Assembly (NCBI RefSeq): GCF_944390845.1
Contig: NZ_CALXRM010000029.1
Span: 1 to 37,758 of the forward strand
Length of the DNA stretch: 37,758 bases
Direction of reading: 5' to 3'
Origin: an uncultured Brachyspira sp.
GTDB taxonomy: Bacteria > Spirochaetota > Brachyspiria > Brachyspirales > Brachyspiraceae
The notes under the pieces were generated by a model. It was not told where the DNA came from, searched no databases, and saw only the letters and a program-made list of their open reading frames with translations. Positions 8,396-15,878 of the stretch are shown in pieces. Each line of letters begins with the position of its first letter. Positions within the stretch are counted from its first letter, which is position 1. The translations under genes and the position numbers were made by a program.

Positions 8396-9517
8396 ATGTC
8401 TATACAAATGAGAGAAGCATTAACCTTTGATGATGTACTATTAGTTCCACAAGAATCAGATATTCTTCCAAAAGACGTTTCTTTAAGAAGGAAATTAACA
8501 AATAAAATAACATTAAATACCCCATTAATAAGCTCTCCTATGGATACTGTAACAGAATCACAAATGGCTATAGCGATGGCATTATGCGGAGGATTAGGTG
8601 TTATACACAAAAACATGTCATTAGAACAGCAGGCAAAAGAAGTAGAAATAGTTAAAAGTTTCAAAGACATAGAAAATAAAGAAAAAGCAAGCTTAACAAG
8701 TAATGGTACTTTGATAGCTGCTGCTGCAATAGGTATATCTGAAGATAGATATGAGAGAATAGAAAAGCTTATACAAGCTGGAGTTGATTTAATAGTAATA
8801 GATACGGCACATGGTCATTCTAAAAATGTACTTACTGCTATAAAAGAAATAAAAGATAAATACAAAGAAGTTGAAGTAATAGCTGGAAATATAGCTACTG
8901 CTGACGGTGCTAAAGCATTGATTGATGCCGGTGTTGATGCCATAAAAATAGGTATAGGTGCCGGTTCTATATGTACTACAAGAATAATAGCTGGCGTAGG
9001 AGTTCCTCAGCTTACTGCTATAGCTGATGCCTCAGAAGTTGCTAAAAAGAACAATATTGGTTCTATTGCTGACGGAGGAATTAAATATTCCGGCGATATA
9101 GTAAAAGCATTTGCTATAGGTGCTGATGCTGTTATGGCTGGAGGACTTTTCTCATCTACTTATGAAGCTCCTGGTGATGTTATTATAATAGACGGAAAAA
9201 AATATAAACCTTATAGAGGAATGGGTTCTGTTGGTGCTATGATACATGGAAGCAAAGACAGATATTTCCAAAGTGAAGTTGTAAATAAATCTAAATTTGT
9301 TCCTGAAGGTATTGAAGGAGTTACAGAATATAAAGGTCATGTTTCTGATGTTGTATATCAAATTGTAGGCGGTATACGTTCAGGAATGGGCTATATTGGT
9401 GCTAAAGATATAGATACTCTACAGAAAAAAGCTCAATTTATTAGAATAACTAATCAAGGTTTGGCCGAAAGTCATGTTCATGATGTAAAAATTACTTCAA
9501 AAGCACCTAACTATTAA
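8396..9517 (+). CDS. guaB: IMP dehydrogenase lacking the CBS (Bateman) domains
   Basis: Oxidises IMP to XMP with NAD+, the committed step of GMP synthesis. The catalytic loop [11 protein letters not shown] with Cys193, the YRGMGS segment (273-278), PEGIEG (303-308), [12 protein letters not shown] (325-336) and AESHVHDV (357-364) are all present. The protein has 373 residues against about 485-490 for typical enzymes. The missing part is the CBS pair normally inserted after the [10 protein letters not shown] region; only a short linker (about 88-105) joins the two halves of the barrel. CBS-less IMPDHs are known in Borrelia burgdorferi and Cryptosporidium. Loss should remove adenine/guanine-nucleotide regulation. 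GAGG precedes the ATG. Confidence 0.95.
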   Translation: MSIQMREALTFDDVLLVPQESDILPKDVSLRRKLTNKITLNTPLISSPMDTVTESQMAIAMALCGGLGVIHKNMSLEQQAKEVEIVKSFKDIENKEKASLTSNGTLIAAAAIGISEDRYERIEKLIQAGVDLIVIDTAHGHSKNVLTAIKEIKDKYKEVEVIAGNIATADGAKALIDAGVDAIKIGIGAGSICTTRIIAGVGVPQLTAIADASEVAKKNNIGSIADGGIKYSGDIVKAFAIGADAVMAGGLFSSTYEAPGDVIIIDGKKYKPYRGMGSVGAMIHGSKDRYFQSEVVNKSKFVPEGIEGVTEYKGHVSDVVYQIVGGIRSGMGYIGAKDIDTLQKKAQFIRITNQGLAESHVHDVKITSKAPNY

Positions 9518-9548
9518 TTAAGAATAATATAAAATAACAATAAATAAA

Positions 9549-9587
9549 AATCAATAATATTATTTTTTAGTATTATTGATTTTTTTA
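9549..9587 (+). terminator. Terminator after guaB
   Basis: ATCAATAATA pairs with TATTATTGAT around a T-rich loop and is followed by T7. It insulates the promoter that begins at 9599. Confidence 0.8.
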
Positions 9588-9598
9588 TGCTTTTTGTA

Positions 9599-9634
9599 TT
9601 GACAAAAATACTTAATATGTTAGAATATACTAAC
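9599..9634 (+). promoter_or_regulatory. Promoter with operator palindrome driving a short transcript
   Basis: TTGACA at 9599-9604, a 16-bp spacer and an extended -10 TGTTAGAAT (TAGAAT at 9621-9626). The -10 lies inside GTTAGAATATACTAAC (9619-9634), and a third half-site GTTAG follows at 9639-9643. The same arrangement, with a perfect palindrome, stands before the DUF3793-flavodoxin operon at 19321-19357. Overlap with the -10 box implies repression. The regulator is not identified; Fur, PerR or DtxR-type proteins are candidates because of the flavodoxin link. Confidence 0.7.
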
Positions 9635-9760
9635 AAATGTTAGAGAACATATACAAACTATTTAGTCAACAACTTTGTATCCCTAAATTGATACAATATA
9701 TTTTATAACCTTCATTTAATTAAACTGTGCCCTATCTGCTCAAGATAGGGCTATTTTTTT
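9634..9760 (+). ncRNA. Candidate regulated small RNA (about 125 nt), or leaderless micro-gene
   Basis: A good promoter (9599-9626) and a strong terminator (stem GCCCTATCT / AGATAGGGC at 9729-9751, then a T-run) bracket a 125-nt unit between guaB and the DUF486 gene with no normal gene inside. The RNA can form a hairpin TTGTATC / GATACAA (about 9675-9697) with a loop containing CCCTAAA. Between this hairpin and the terminator is a probably unpaired stretch, AACCTTCATTTAATT (9707-9721), complementary to ribosome-binding sites of GAAGG type. A 23-codon ORF starts at ATG 9637 and stops at 9708, with no ribosome-binding site and only a few nt from the expected RNA start. A leaderless peptide therefore cannot be excluded. 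Promoter and operator are seen; the regulatory role is inferred. Confidence 0.55.
9729..9760 (+). terminator. Terminator of the candidate small RNA
   Basis: A perfect 9-bp stem GCCCTATCT / AGATAGGGC with a five-base loop is followed by TATTTTTTTA. It is GC-rich for this genome and typical of small-RNA 3' ends. Confidence 0.85.
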
Positions 9761-9875
9761 ATTGTTTACAGTAATATTTTTTAAAATAACTATAGAAAAT
9801 AATTTTTTATAACTTACAATAGTTTATCAATAAAAATAATTTTTCGTAAAATACGGAGGAATAAAAAAAATTATT

Positions 9876-10244
9876 ATGAAAGCTATAACAACTATATTAT
9901 TGCTTATTTTGTCCAATACATTCATGACATTTGCTTGGTATGGACATTTAAAATTCAGTGAAATGAAAGGATTTGCTAAATTATCACTTCCTTTTATCAT
10001 TTTAATAAGCTGGGGAATTGCTTTATTTGAATATTGTTTTCAGGTTCCTGCTAATAGAATAGGTTTCCAGGGAAATGGCGGGCCATTTTCTCTTATGCAG
10101 TTAAAAGTTATGCAGGAAGTTATAACTTTGACAGTATTTACTATATTTACTGTTGTATTCTTTAAAACAGAAACTTTAAAAATTAATCATTTTATAGGTT
10201 TCTTATGTCTAATAATGGCTGTATTCTTTATATTCAAAAAATAA
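9876..10244 (+). CDS. DUF486 (DMT-like) small membrane protein
   Basis: 122 residues with four hydrophobic segments (about 3-22, 36-53, 78-98 and 103-120). The signature blocks FMTFAWYGHLKF, ISWGIALFEYCFQVPANRIG and QLKVMQEVITL match my memory of the DUF486 / drug-metabolite-transporter-like family, whose substrate is unknown. Length is normal. The visible GGAGG (9855-9859) stands 16 nt before the ATG with an A8 run between, so either spacing is unusual or a non-standard ATT codon at 9870 or 9873 is used; the family N-terminus supports the ATG. It stands alone with its own terminator. Confidence 0.85.
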   Translation: MKAITTILLLILSNTFMTFAWYGHLKFSEMKGFAKLSLPFIILISWGIALFEYCFQVPANRIGFQGNGGPFSLMQLKVMQEVITLTVFTIFTVVFFKTETLKINHFIGFLCLIMAVFFIFKK

Positions 10245-10256
10245 TAATATAATAAA

Positions 10257-10297
10257 TAAAAATCGGTATGCTTTATATTTAAGTGTACCGATTTTTT
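10257..10297 (+). terminator. Terminator after the DUF486 gene
   Basis: AATCGGTA pairs with TACCGATT around a 17-nt loop and is followed by a T-run. Confidence 0.75.
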
Positions 10298-10308
10298 ATT
10301 ATAAACTT

Positions 10309-10640
10309 TAATTACACTTGCCCACCCTCTACCATTTCAATATTTTTCTCATATTTATATATTATTTTTCTTTTTAAATCTTAACTGTTTTTATAGCTGC
10401 CCACCCAAGAATTTTGTAAATTTGTTGTGTTTTCACCGCACGCTAAATAAAACTAAAAATATATCTTTATTTGTAATTCAAATTTAATTATATTATAAAT
10501 TTAGTTCACCGTGCGTTAAATTCATTTTAAAATTAATTTCAACTTGGGCGGGTGCTTTAATTTATTATTTGGCTATAAATATAGTAAAAATTAGAATTTC
10601 TCAATAAAGCTATAAAAAATAAAGGGCGGGGTATGTAATA
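10309..10640 (-). repeat. Nested inverted-repeat element, copy A (inverted orientation)
   Basis: This fills the gap between the DUF486 gene and the membrane-anchored protein. Arms in order: TTGCCCACCC (about 10318), GCCCACCCAAG (about 10398), CACCGCACGC (about 10434), CACCGTGCG (about 10507), CTTGGGCGGGTGC (about 10543) and AAAGGGCGGGG (10621). The arms pair outer with outer, middle with middle and inner with inner. Read in reverse complement it aligns with copies at 29029, 31211, 35539 and 37401, so this copy is inverted. No coding potential. Confidence 0.85.
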
Positions 10641-10660
10641 AAATTTCATAGAAATAGTAA

Positions 10661-10696
10661 TAAAAAAGCTCCAGCATATTTCTATACCAGAGCTTT
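10661..10696 (-). terminator. Terminator of the membrane-anchored protein gene
   Basis: On the minus strand AAAGCTC pairs with GAGCTTT around an 18-nt loop and is followed by a T-run. Confidence 0.7.
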
Positions 10697-10720
10697 AATA
10701 TATTAATTGGAAATTAAATA

Positions 10721-11590
10721 CTATTGTAAAGTAACCACATAATTCCATTTAGGAAGCGGATATCTGCCAGCTTTACCAATTGATTTGCCGTTAGCATCAG
10801 TAATTTCTGCTTCAGCATATAATAAATATCTGCCTTTTGGAAGATAACGGTTTCCTGATGACATTCTTCCAGCAAAATAGAATTGTGTTTGAGCTTGTCC
10901 GTCTAATACATATATTTTAGGCAAATAGAATACTAAATCTCTGCTTAAAATATTATAATTATTATCTATTTTTCTAGCATATACTCTTATTTTAGCATAT
11001 CTAGCTTCCTGAGGAGCTTTAACAGCTAAAGTTATTAAAAGAGGATTTCCTCTTGTAGCCACAAATCTATCATTATAATTGATTATAAATGAACTTATTC
11101 TTACAGGCTGATTAGTATCATTTGATGTTGTATCAGCGATATTGTTGTTAGGTCTAAGAGTATTAGAGGTAGTTACTAATACTGTATTGTCAGTATTATA
11201 TGTATAAGCAGAACTTCCGCCTGTACTATTTGGTTTTGTAGAAGGTTTTACATCAGGTATATTACTATTATTAACCTCATATAATCCGCTATCAGATAAA
11301 TTGATAGAAGAATCCTTATTAGTTTGCGTATTAGTATTATTATCAACTGTTATTGTATTGTTAGTAGCCAAAAAGTCTTTATCTTCTGGGCTTATATTAT
11401 CACCAAATATATCATCTGTAGTGATAGTATCTTCAGGCATATCATTAGTTTCATTTCCGCCCAAATCTAATAAAGGTATATTTTTACTTCCTAATAAACT
11501 TTTAGCAATAAAAAATCCTGCCACAACTACAACAAGAACTATTACTATAATAATAATTGGTTTTAATTTAGCTTTCATTTCGTTAGACAT
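10721..11590 (-). CDS. Membrane-anchored extracytoplasmic protein of unknown function
   Basis: 289 residues. A short cytoplasmic start (MSNEMKAKLK) leads into one strong transmembrane segment (about 11-32), then a long Asn/Thr/Ser/Asp-rich linker (about 33-165) and a compact beta-rich C-terminal domain (about 167-289; motifs VATRGNPLLITLAVKAP and LPKGRYLLYAEAEITDANG). The C-terminal domain resembles an Ig-like or FlgD-type beta sandwich by feel only. Topology N-in, C-out is expected. GGTGGAA precedes the ATG. It lies 101 nt downstream of the sigma-factor gene on the same strand and may share its transcript. No recognised family. Confidence 0.75.
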   Translation of the reverse strand: MSNEMKAKLKPIIIIVIVLVVVVAGFFIAKSLLGSKNIPLLDLGGNETNDMPEDTITTDDIFGDNISPEDKDFLATNNTITVDNNTNTQTNKDSSINLSDSGLYEVNNSNIPDVKPSTKPNSTGGSSAYTYNTDNTVLVTTSNTLRPNNNIADTTSNDTNQPVRISSFIINYNDRFVATRGNPLLITLAVKAPQEARYAKIRVYARKIDNNYNILSRDLVFYLPKIYVLDGQAQTQFYFAGRMSSGNRYLPKGRYLLYAEAEITDANGKSIGKAGRYPLPKWNYVVTLQ

Positions 11591-11691
11591 AAAGTTCCAC
11601 CCATGATTTTTTAGTATATATTAGTTTTTCGGATAAAATAGAAATTATTTAATAAAAAAACAAAATAATTTGTACGATTTGATAAATAAAA

Positions 11692-12621
11692 TTAATCCCA
11701 CAAGAAACTTTTTAGTTCTTTAGATAAATTAAGACCTGCAAGCTTTTTTATAGCTTTGATTTGAATTTGTCTTACTCTTTCTCTGGTAATATTTAATTCC
11801 TTGCCTGTATCTTCTAAAGTTTTGGCTTCTTTTCCATATAAACCATATCTTGAAATAATAACAGTTCTTTCTTTCTCATCTAAACATTTTAATGCTTCTG
11901 TTAAAGTATCTCTTAAACTATCCATAAATGCTTTTTGATGAGGAGATGGGAAATTTCTATCTTCTATAACTGAAGTCATATCATTATTATCTGAATTTTT
12001 GAAAAATGAATCAACACTAGCTGTATCTTGAGTAAATATCATTATATATGATAGAGTTTTTCTATCCACTTTCATTTCTTTAGCTATTTCATCTATAGTA
12101 GGTTCTCTGCCCAATTGCTGTGTTAAAGTTTTTGAAGTTTGTATACTTTTTTTAATTAATCTAGCTATATGCATAGGGAAACGTATAATATGTCTTTTGC
12201 TTGATATTTCTTTAACTATACTCTGTTTTATCCACCAAACACCATAAGTAGAAAATTTAAAACCCTTTTTATATTCAAATCTTTTTACAGCTTCTATAAG
12301 TCCAATATTTCCCTCATCTATAATATCAATAAAAGGTACTCCGCTATTATAGTATCTTTTTGCAATACTTATTACTAATCTTAAATTAGACTTTACAAGT
12401 TTATGCTGTATAGAATCTATTTCTTTTTCTAAATCTTCTAATTCTTTTTTAGATTCTTCATCATCTTTTTCTAAAAGTAAAGCCTTTTTATCCCGGCAAA
12501 CCTCAAGACGCTGCCATAATTCAAGTTCTTCTTCTTTAGTGAGTCTTCTTATTTCACCTATTTGCTTTAAATATACGCTAACAGGACCCTTATACTCTTG
12601 ATTAATATCTTTTTTTAACAA
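11692..12621 (-). CDS. Alternative sigma-70-family factor (RpoD/RpoS-like, group 2)
   Basis: 309 residues. Visible regions: 1.2 (PVSVYLKQIGEIRRLTKEEE, 13-32), 2 (NLRLVISIAKRYYNSG at 79-94, DIIDEGNIGLIEAVKRFEYKKGFKFSTY at 99-126, WWIKQSI), 3 (HIARLIKKSI onward) and 4 (DEKERTVIISRYGL at 248-261, helix-turn-helix TLEDTGKELNITRERVRQIQIKAI). The acidic region 1.1 is absent and the length is that of group 2 factors (RpoS, RpoH-size), not the primary RpoD. It should direct RNA polymerase to -10/-35 promoters under particular conditions; which genes cannot be said. The start is TTG at 12621 preceded by AGGGAAAG, a weak combination that may limit synthesis. Confidence 0.9.
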   Translation of the reverse strand: MLKKDINQEYKGPVSVYLKQIGEIRRLTKEEELELWQRLEVCRDKKALLLEKDDEESKKELEDLEKEIDSIQHKLVKSNLRLVISIAKRYYNSGVPFIDIIDEGNIGLIEAVKRFEYKKGFKFSTYGVWWIKQSIVKEISSKRHIIRFPMHIARLIKKSIQTSKTLTQQLGREPTIDEIAKEMKVDRKTLSYIMIFTQDTASVDSFFKNSDNNDMTSVIEDRNFPSPHQKAFMDSLRDTLTEALKCLDEKERTVIISRYGLYGKEAKTLEDTGKELNITRERVRQIQIKAIKKLAGLNLSKELKSFLWD

Positions 12622-12676
12622 TTACTTTCCCTAAAATACAAACATTTTATAAATTAAAAAGCAGAAACCCTATATA

Positions 12677-12704
12677 AGGATATAAGATTTTTGCAAATTG
12701 TCAA
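12677..12704 (-). promoter_or_regulatory. Possible promoter of the sigma-factor gene
   Basis: On the minus strand TTGACA (12699-12704), a 16-bp spacer and a weak TATCCT (12677-12682). The -35 is perfect and the -10 is poor. Confidence 0.4.
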
Positions 12705-12732
12705 GGTATTTTAAATAATTAATTTCAAATAA

Positions 12733-14172
12733 TTATAAAGGACAATCAAATATAGATGCATTCCTAACTTTTTCCAAATACCTCACAAATAAATGGAAAA
12801 GTATAGGATCTAATTTTATAGTTTCCTCCAAGAAATTTTCATACATATATGAAATAACATCATTTATTACATTACCTTCAGTCTTATTTTTTATAGAATT
12901 AGTGTATAAAATATCATAAGAATCTATAATTTCTAAAACTTTAGCTGGAAAATATGATAATGCCAACATATTATTAATATCATTAGGATCATAAGTTAAT
13001 ATATTTTCTATAGTATTATACTGTTTATTAGCAAACTGCTTATGATACATATTAATAAATATGCCGTATCCATTTCCATAATATTCATGATGAAGCCCAA
13101 CTGTAGTATATGTATACTCATTTTGTGCCATACAATATTTCAAAAGATTAAAACCTAGTATAGAATGAGTATCGCCTATATTATTTTGAATAATAGGAAT
13201 GTTAGGAAGTTCATCAACCAATGCTATATCATGCCAAAATGCTGCTCTGGCATAATATTTTATTTCATTTTGACCTATCTTTCTAAATCCAACTTTAGAT
13301 ATATCTTCTATCCTATCTGCTTTTGTAAATAAATTATATTTCTCCCCTATTTTATTATAGTAAGAATGATATTTTTTCTTATATTCTACTCTTAATTTAG
13401 AAGCTACACCTCTTGATATCTCTTCATTATAGAAATATAAAAATTCAACCATCATAATAAATACCCTGTTACTATGAGCTATTATATTATGATCATTAAA
13501 AGCAGAAAGATTATTAAATATACCAAAACCATCATATTCTTTTTCTAATAGGTTAACTATAGTACCTATTATATCTGCAAATATTAAATCATCTTTCTTA
13601 ACATTTTGATAATCTTTTAAATTGGATATACTATTTTGTTTAATATAATTTAAATGATATATAAGATTTAATCTCTCTATAATACCAACATCTGTTAAAA
13701 TAGTACCTATTAATTTAGCTAATTCAACATCTAATTTACTTTGAGTAACAAAAAGTTTTAATCTATTAAATATATTCCTCAAATACTCTATTCTATCAAC
13801 ATTCCTTATAGATATAAGTTCATTGAAATGCTGCTCATAATATTCTTTATCATTTTCAAATTGACAATTTTTATAAACATTATAGAAAAGATTAATATCA
13901 TGAATATCAGCATGCTGTTTATTTATATCTATACTGCTTTGAGTTCCAAGTATGGTACTGAAAGATTTATGTATATAAATGGAACATTTAGAAATATATT
14001 CACTATTTTCCAAAGAATTGAATACTTCTTCAACTTTATCAAAAGGAACAAAACTAAATACACCGCTTTCATTAATAAGTATAACATCTAATTGTCTTTC
14101 TATGATATTATTGATGTACATTTTTATATATGAAGGACTTACTGTCATATATTTTTTTAAATCTACTATCAT
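12733..14172 (-). CDS. HD-GYP-like phosphodiesterase (HHExxxGxGYG variant)
   Basis: 479 residues. The C-terminal two fifths carry an HD-GYP-type layout: H233 (AHSNRVF), H314-D315 (AAFWHDIAL), H336 (DTHSILGFNLL), H361-H362-E363 and GNGYG (366-370), and D417 in YFPAKVLEIIDSYDIL. In this family such residues bind a metal centre that hydrolyses cyclic di-GMP; here GYP is replaced by GYG. The N-terminal about 200 residues are unrecognised and could be a sensory or dimerisation part. Unlike its paralogue at 7029-8108, all metal ligands appear kept, so it may be active. No membrane segment or classical receiver domain. The start at 14172 lacks a clear ribosome-binding site. The sigma gene follows 111 nt downstream. 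Confidence 0.75.
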   Translation of the reverse strand: MIVDLKKYMTVSPSYIKMYINNIIERQLDVILINESGVFSFVPFDKVEEVFNSLENSEYISKCSIYIHKSFSTILGTQSSIDINKQHADIHDINLFYNVYKNCQFENDKEYYEQHFNELISIRNVDRIEYLRNIFNRLKLFVTQSKLDVELAKLIGTILTDVGIIERLNLIYHLNYIKQNSISNLKDYQNVKKDDLIFADIIGTIVNLLEKEYDGFGIFNNLSAFNDHNIIAHSNRVFIMMVEFLYFYNEEISRGVASKLRVEYKKKYHSYYNKIGEKYNLFTKADRIEDISKVGFRKIGQNEIKYYARAAFWHDIALVDELPNIPIIQNNIGDTHSILGFNLLKYCMAQNEYTYTTVGLHHEYYGNGYGIFINMYHKQFANKQYNTIENILTYDPNDINNMLALSYFPAKVLEIIDSYDILYTNSIKNKTEGNVINDVISYMYENFLEETIKLDPILFHLFVRYLEKVRNASIFDCPL

Positions 14173-14329
14173 ATTATTAATCCAATAAATAAAAATATTA
14201 CACCCTCTATTTTATACTATTTTTTATTTATTTACCAGATAATTTTTATTTTTTAGTTAATTATTTTTTTATTGATATTTATATGATTTTTTGTTATATT
14301 ATAAATATATCTAATTATTTTTATAATAT

Positions 14330-14758
14330 ATGAAAATGATAAAAAGACTTAACATATTAATATTTTTAACATTATTTATTATAATACAAAAAGATTTATT
14401 TTCAAATAGTGCTATATTACCGGAAAACTCAATAAATTTTATAAAAAATTATTTCGATTATGAAGATATAATAAATGTAGAAAAATTAAATGATTTATAC
14501 AAAGTGCTATTTAGTGATGGTAAAATAATATATTTCAATTTTAACGGTGTATGGGAAGAAGTAGATGGAAATTCTGCTCCAATACCTACTGATTTTATTG
14601 ATGAAAATGTAATAAATACCATAAAAAAAACAAATCCCAATGCCGCTGTTATAAAAATAAAAAGAAGCTGGAATATGTATATTATTAGTTTGGATAATTA
14701 TATAAATGTGTTTATAGATTTTGCAGGAATGCTTATAGGTCAAAAAATACATTATTAA
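14330..14758 (+). CDS. Exported PepSY-like (DUF2874-type) protein 1
   Basis: 142 residues with an N-terminal hydrophobic segment (about 7-24) that may be a signal peptide or anchor. The body shows two half-repeats of the PepSY-like pattern: ILPENSINFIKNYF ... LYKVLFSDGKIIYFNFNGVWEEV, then IPTDFIDENVINTIKKTNP ... MYIISLDNYINVFIDFAGMLIGQKI. Proteins of this type sit in the periplasm of gut bacteria; function is not established. It is a tandem paralogue of the next gene, which starts 22 nt after its stop. No good ribosome-binding site precedes this ATG, and the cleavage site is less clear than in its neighbour. Confidence 0.75.
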   Translation: MKMIKRLNILIFLTLFIIIQKDLFSNSAILPENSINFIKNYFDYEDIINVEKLNDLYKVLFSDGKIIYFNFNGVWEEVDGNSAPIPTDFIDENVINTIKKTNPNAAVIKIKRSWNMYIISLDNYINVFIDFAGMLIGQKIHY

Positions 14759-14780
14759 CTTATATTTTTTAAGAGGAAAC

Positions 14781-15209
14781 ATGAATAAAAAAACAATACT
14801 TTTACTGCTATTAATGTTAACAACTATGTTATACGCTGATGGTATGTATGTACCTCCAGGTCAATTGCCTACTAATATAATACAATTTATAAATTCATAT
14901 TTTCCAGATGCCACAATAGTATATGCTGAGATGGACAGAAAAAGTTATGAAATAGGTTTAGATAACGGCGTTGAAATAGAATTTTTAAGGAATGGGGATT
15001 TAAAAGAAATAGAAGGAAATTATATAGCATTGCCTTTAAATATACTTCCAAAATCTGTAGCAAATACTGTTACTAAAACTTATCCTAATACAGTAATAAC
15101 AAAAATTAAAAAGAAATGGAATCTATACGAAGTAAAACTAAATAATATGATGGAGCTTTATATAGATGCAAGCAACGGACAGCTTCTAGGTCAGAAATTT
15201 GATGATTAA
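14781..15209 (+). CDS. Exported PepSY-like (DUF2874-type) protein 2
   Basis: 142 residues, with a clean signal peptide (MNKKTILLLLLMLTTMLYA, cleavage after YA). The mature part repeats the pattern LPTNIIQFINSYFPDATIVYAEM ... YEIGLDNGVEIEFLRNGDLKEIEG and LPKSVANTVTKTYPNTVITKIKK ... YEVKLNNMMELYIDASNGQLLGQ. It aligns with protein 1 throughout and has the same length, so a tandem duplication is likely. AGAGG lies close to the ATG. The two genes probably form a bicistronic unit. Substrate or ligand unknown. Confidence 0.8.
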   Translation: MNKKTILLLLLMLTTMLYADGMYVPPGQLPTNIIQFINSYFPDATIVYAEMDRKSYEIGLDNGVEIEFLRNGDLKEIEGNYIALPLNILPKSVANTVTKTYPNTVITKIKKKWNLYEVKLNNMMELYIDASNGQLLGQKFDD

Positions 15210-15246
15210 AAATATTATTATTACTAATAAAAATTGTCCGTTATTA

Positions 15247-15722
15247 GTATATACCTAAACAACTATATTTTGTCAAAAATAAATTTATATTTTTGTTTTT
15301 ATATATGGGGCTTTGCCCCATACCCCAGTTCTTTTATTGGTATAAAAGAACCAAAAAAACTGCATTTTTAGTCTAAATCTAGGTTATACCATACATTTAA
15401 TACATATATTTTTAATATAAAGTTCTAGCAATTGCGTTTTTTGCAACTTTTTTGTGCGGAAAAAAAGTTGATAATATTACATAATGTGCAGTAGTCGGCA
15501 AAATGAAATCGTTTCAGTATATACTAAAAATTTTAGAGTTTGTCAAAAAATACAATTTTAAATTTAGGTTATTTGTGGGGACTAGCCCCCACCCCCCCAG
15601 TTCTTTTGCGACCTAAGGGAGTGCCTTTGGCGTGGCACAAAGAACCTATATCCTCGATAAACTCGGATACGCTTCGCGAAAGACTGCATTTTTAGTCAAA
15701 ATATAGTTGTTTAGGTATATAC
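15247..15722. mobile_element. MITE-like element 1 with 26-bp terminal inverted repeats
   Basis: Ends are perfect inverted repeats of 26 bp: GTATATACCTAAACAACTAT... at 15247-15272 and its complement at 15697-15722. Inside are GC-rich hairpins (GGGGCTTTGCCCC near 15307), two related segments containing CCAGTTCTTTT...AAAGAACC (about 15330 and 15595), and a second end-like sequence at 15517 (AGTATATACTAAAAATTTT) that also forms one end of element 2 at 18961. No transposase is encoded. It occupies the otherwise empty gap between the PepSY genes and htpG. Confidence 0.7.
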
Positions 15723-15820
15723 CAAGACATTTAGATTATTTAATATATATTTTATTTATATTTTGAAGTAAGTTAAATAAAAAATAATAATATACAAAAG
15801 TTTTATTAAAAAAATTAAAT

Positions 15821-15855
15821 AAAAAAGGACTGTATTTTTAATACAGCCCTTTTTA
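15821..15855 (-). terminator. Terminator of htpG
   Basis: AAAAAGG(G)CTGTATT and AATACAG(T)CC form a long stem with one G-A type mismatch, followed on the minus strand by T6. Confidence 0.8.
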
Positions 15856-15878
15856 TAATATAAATATTTACTTAATCA

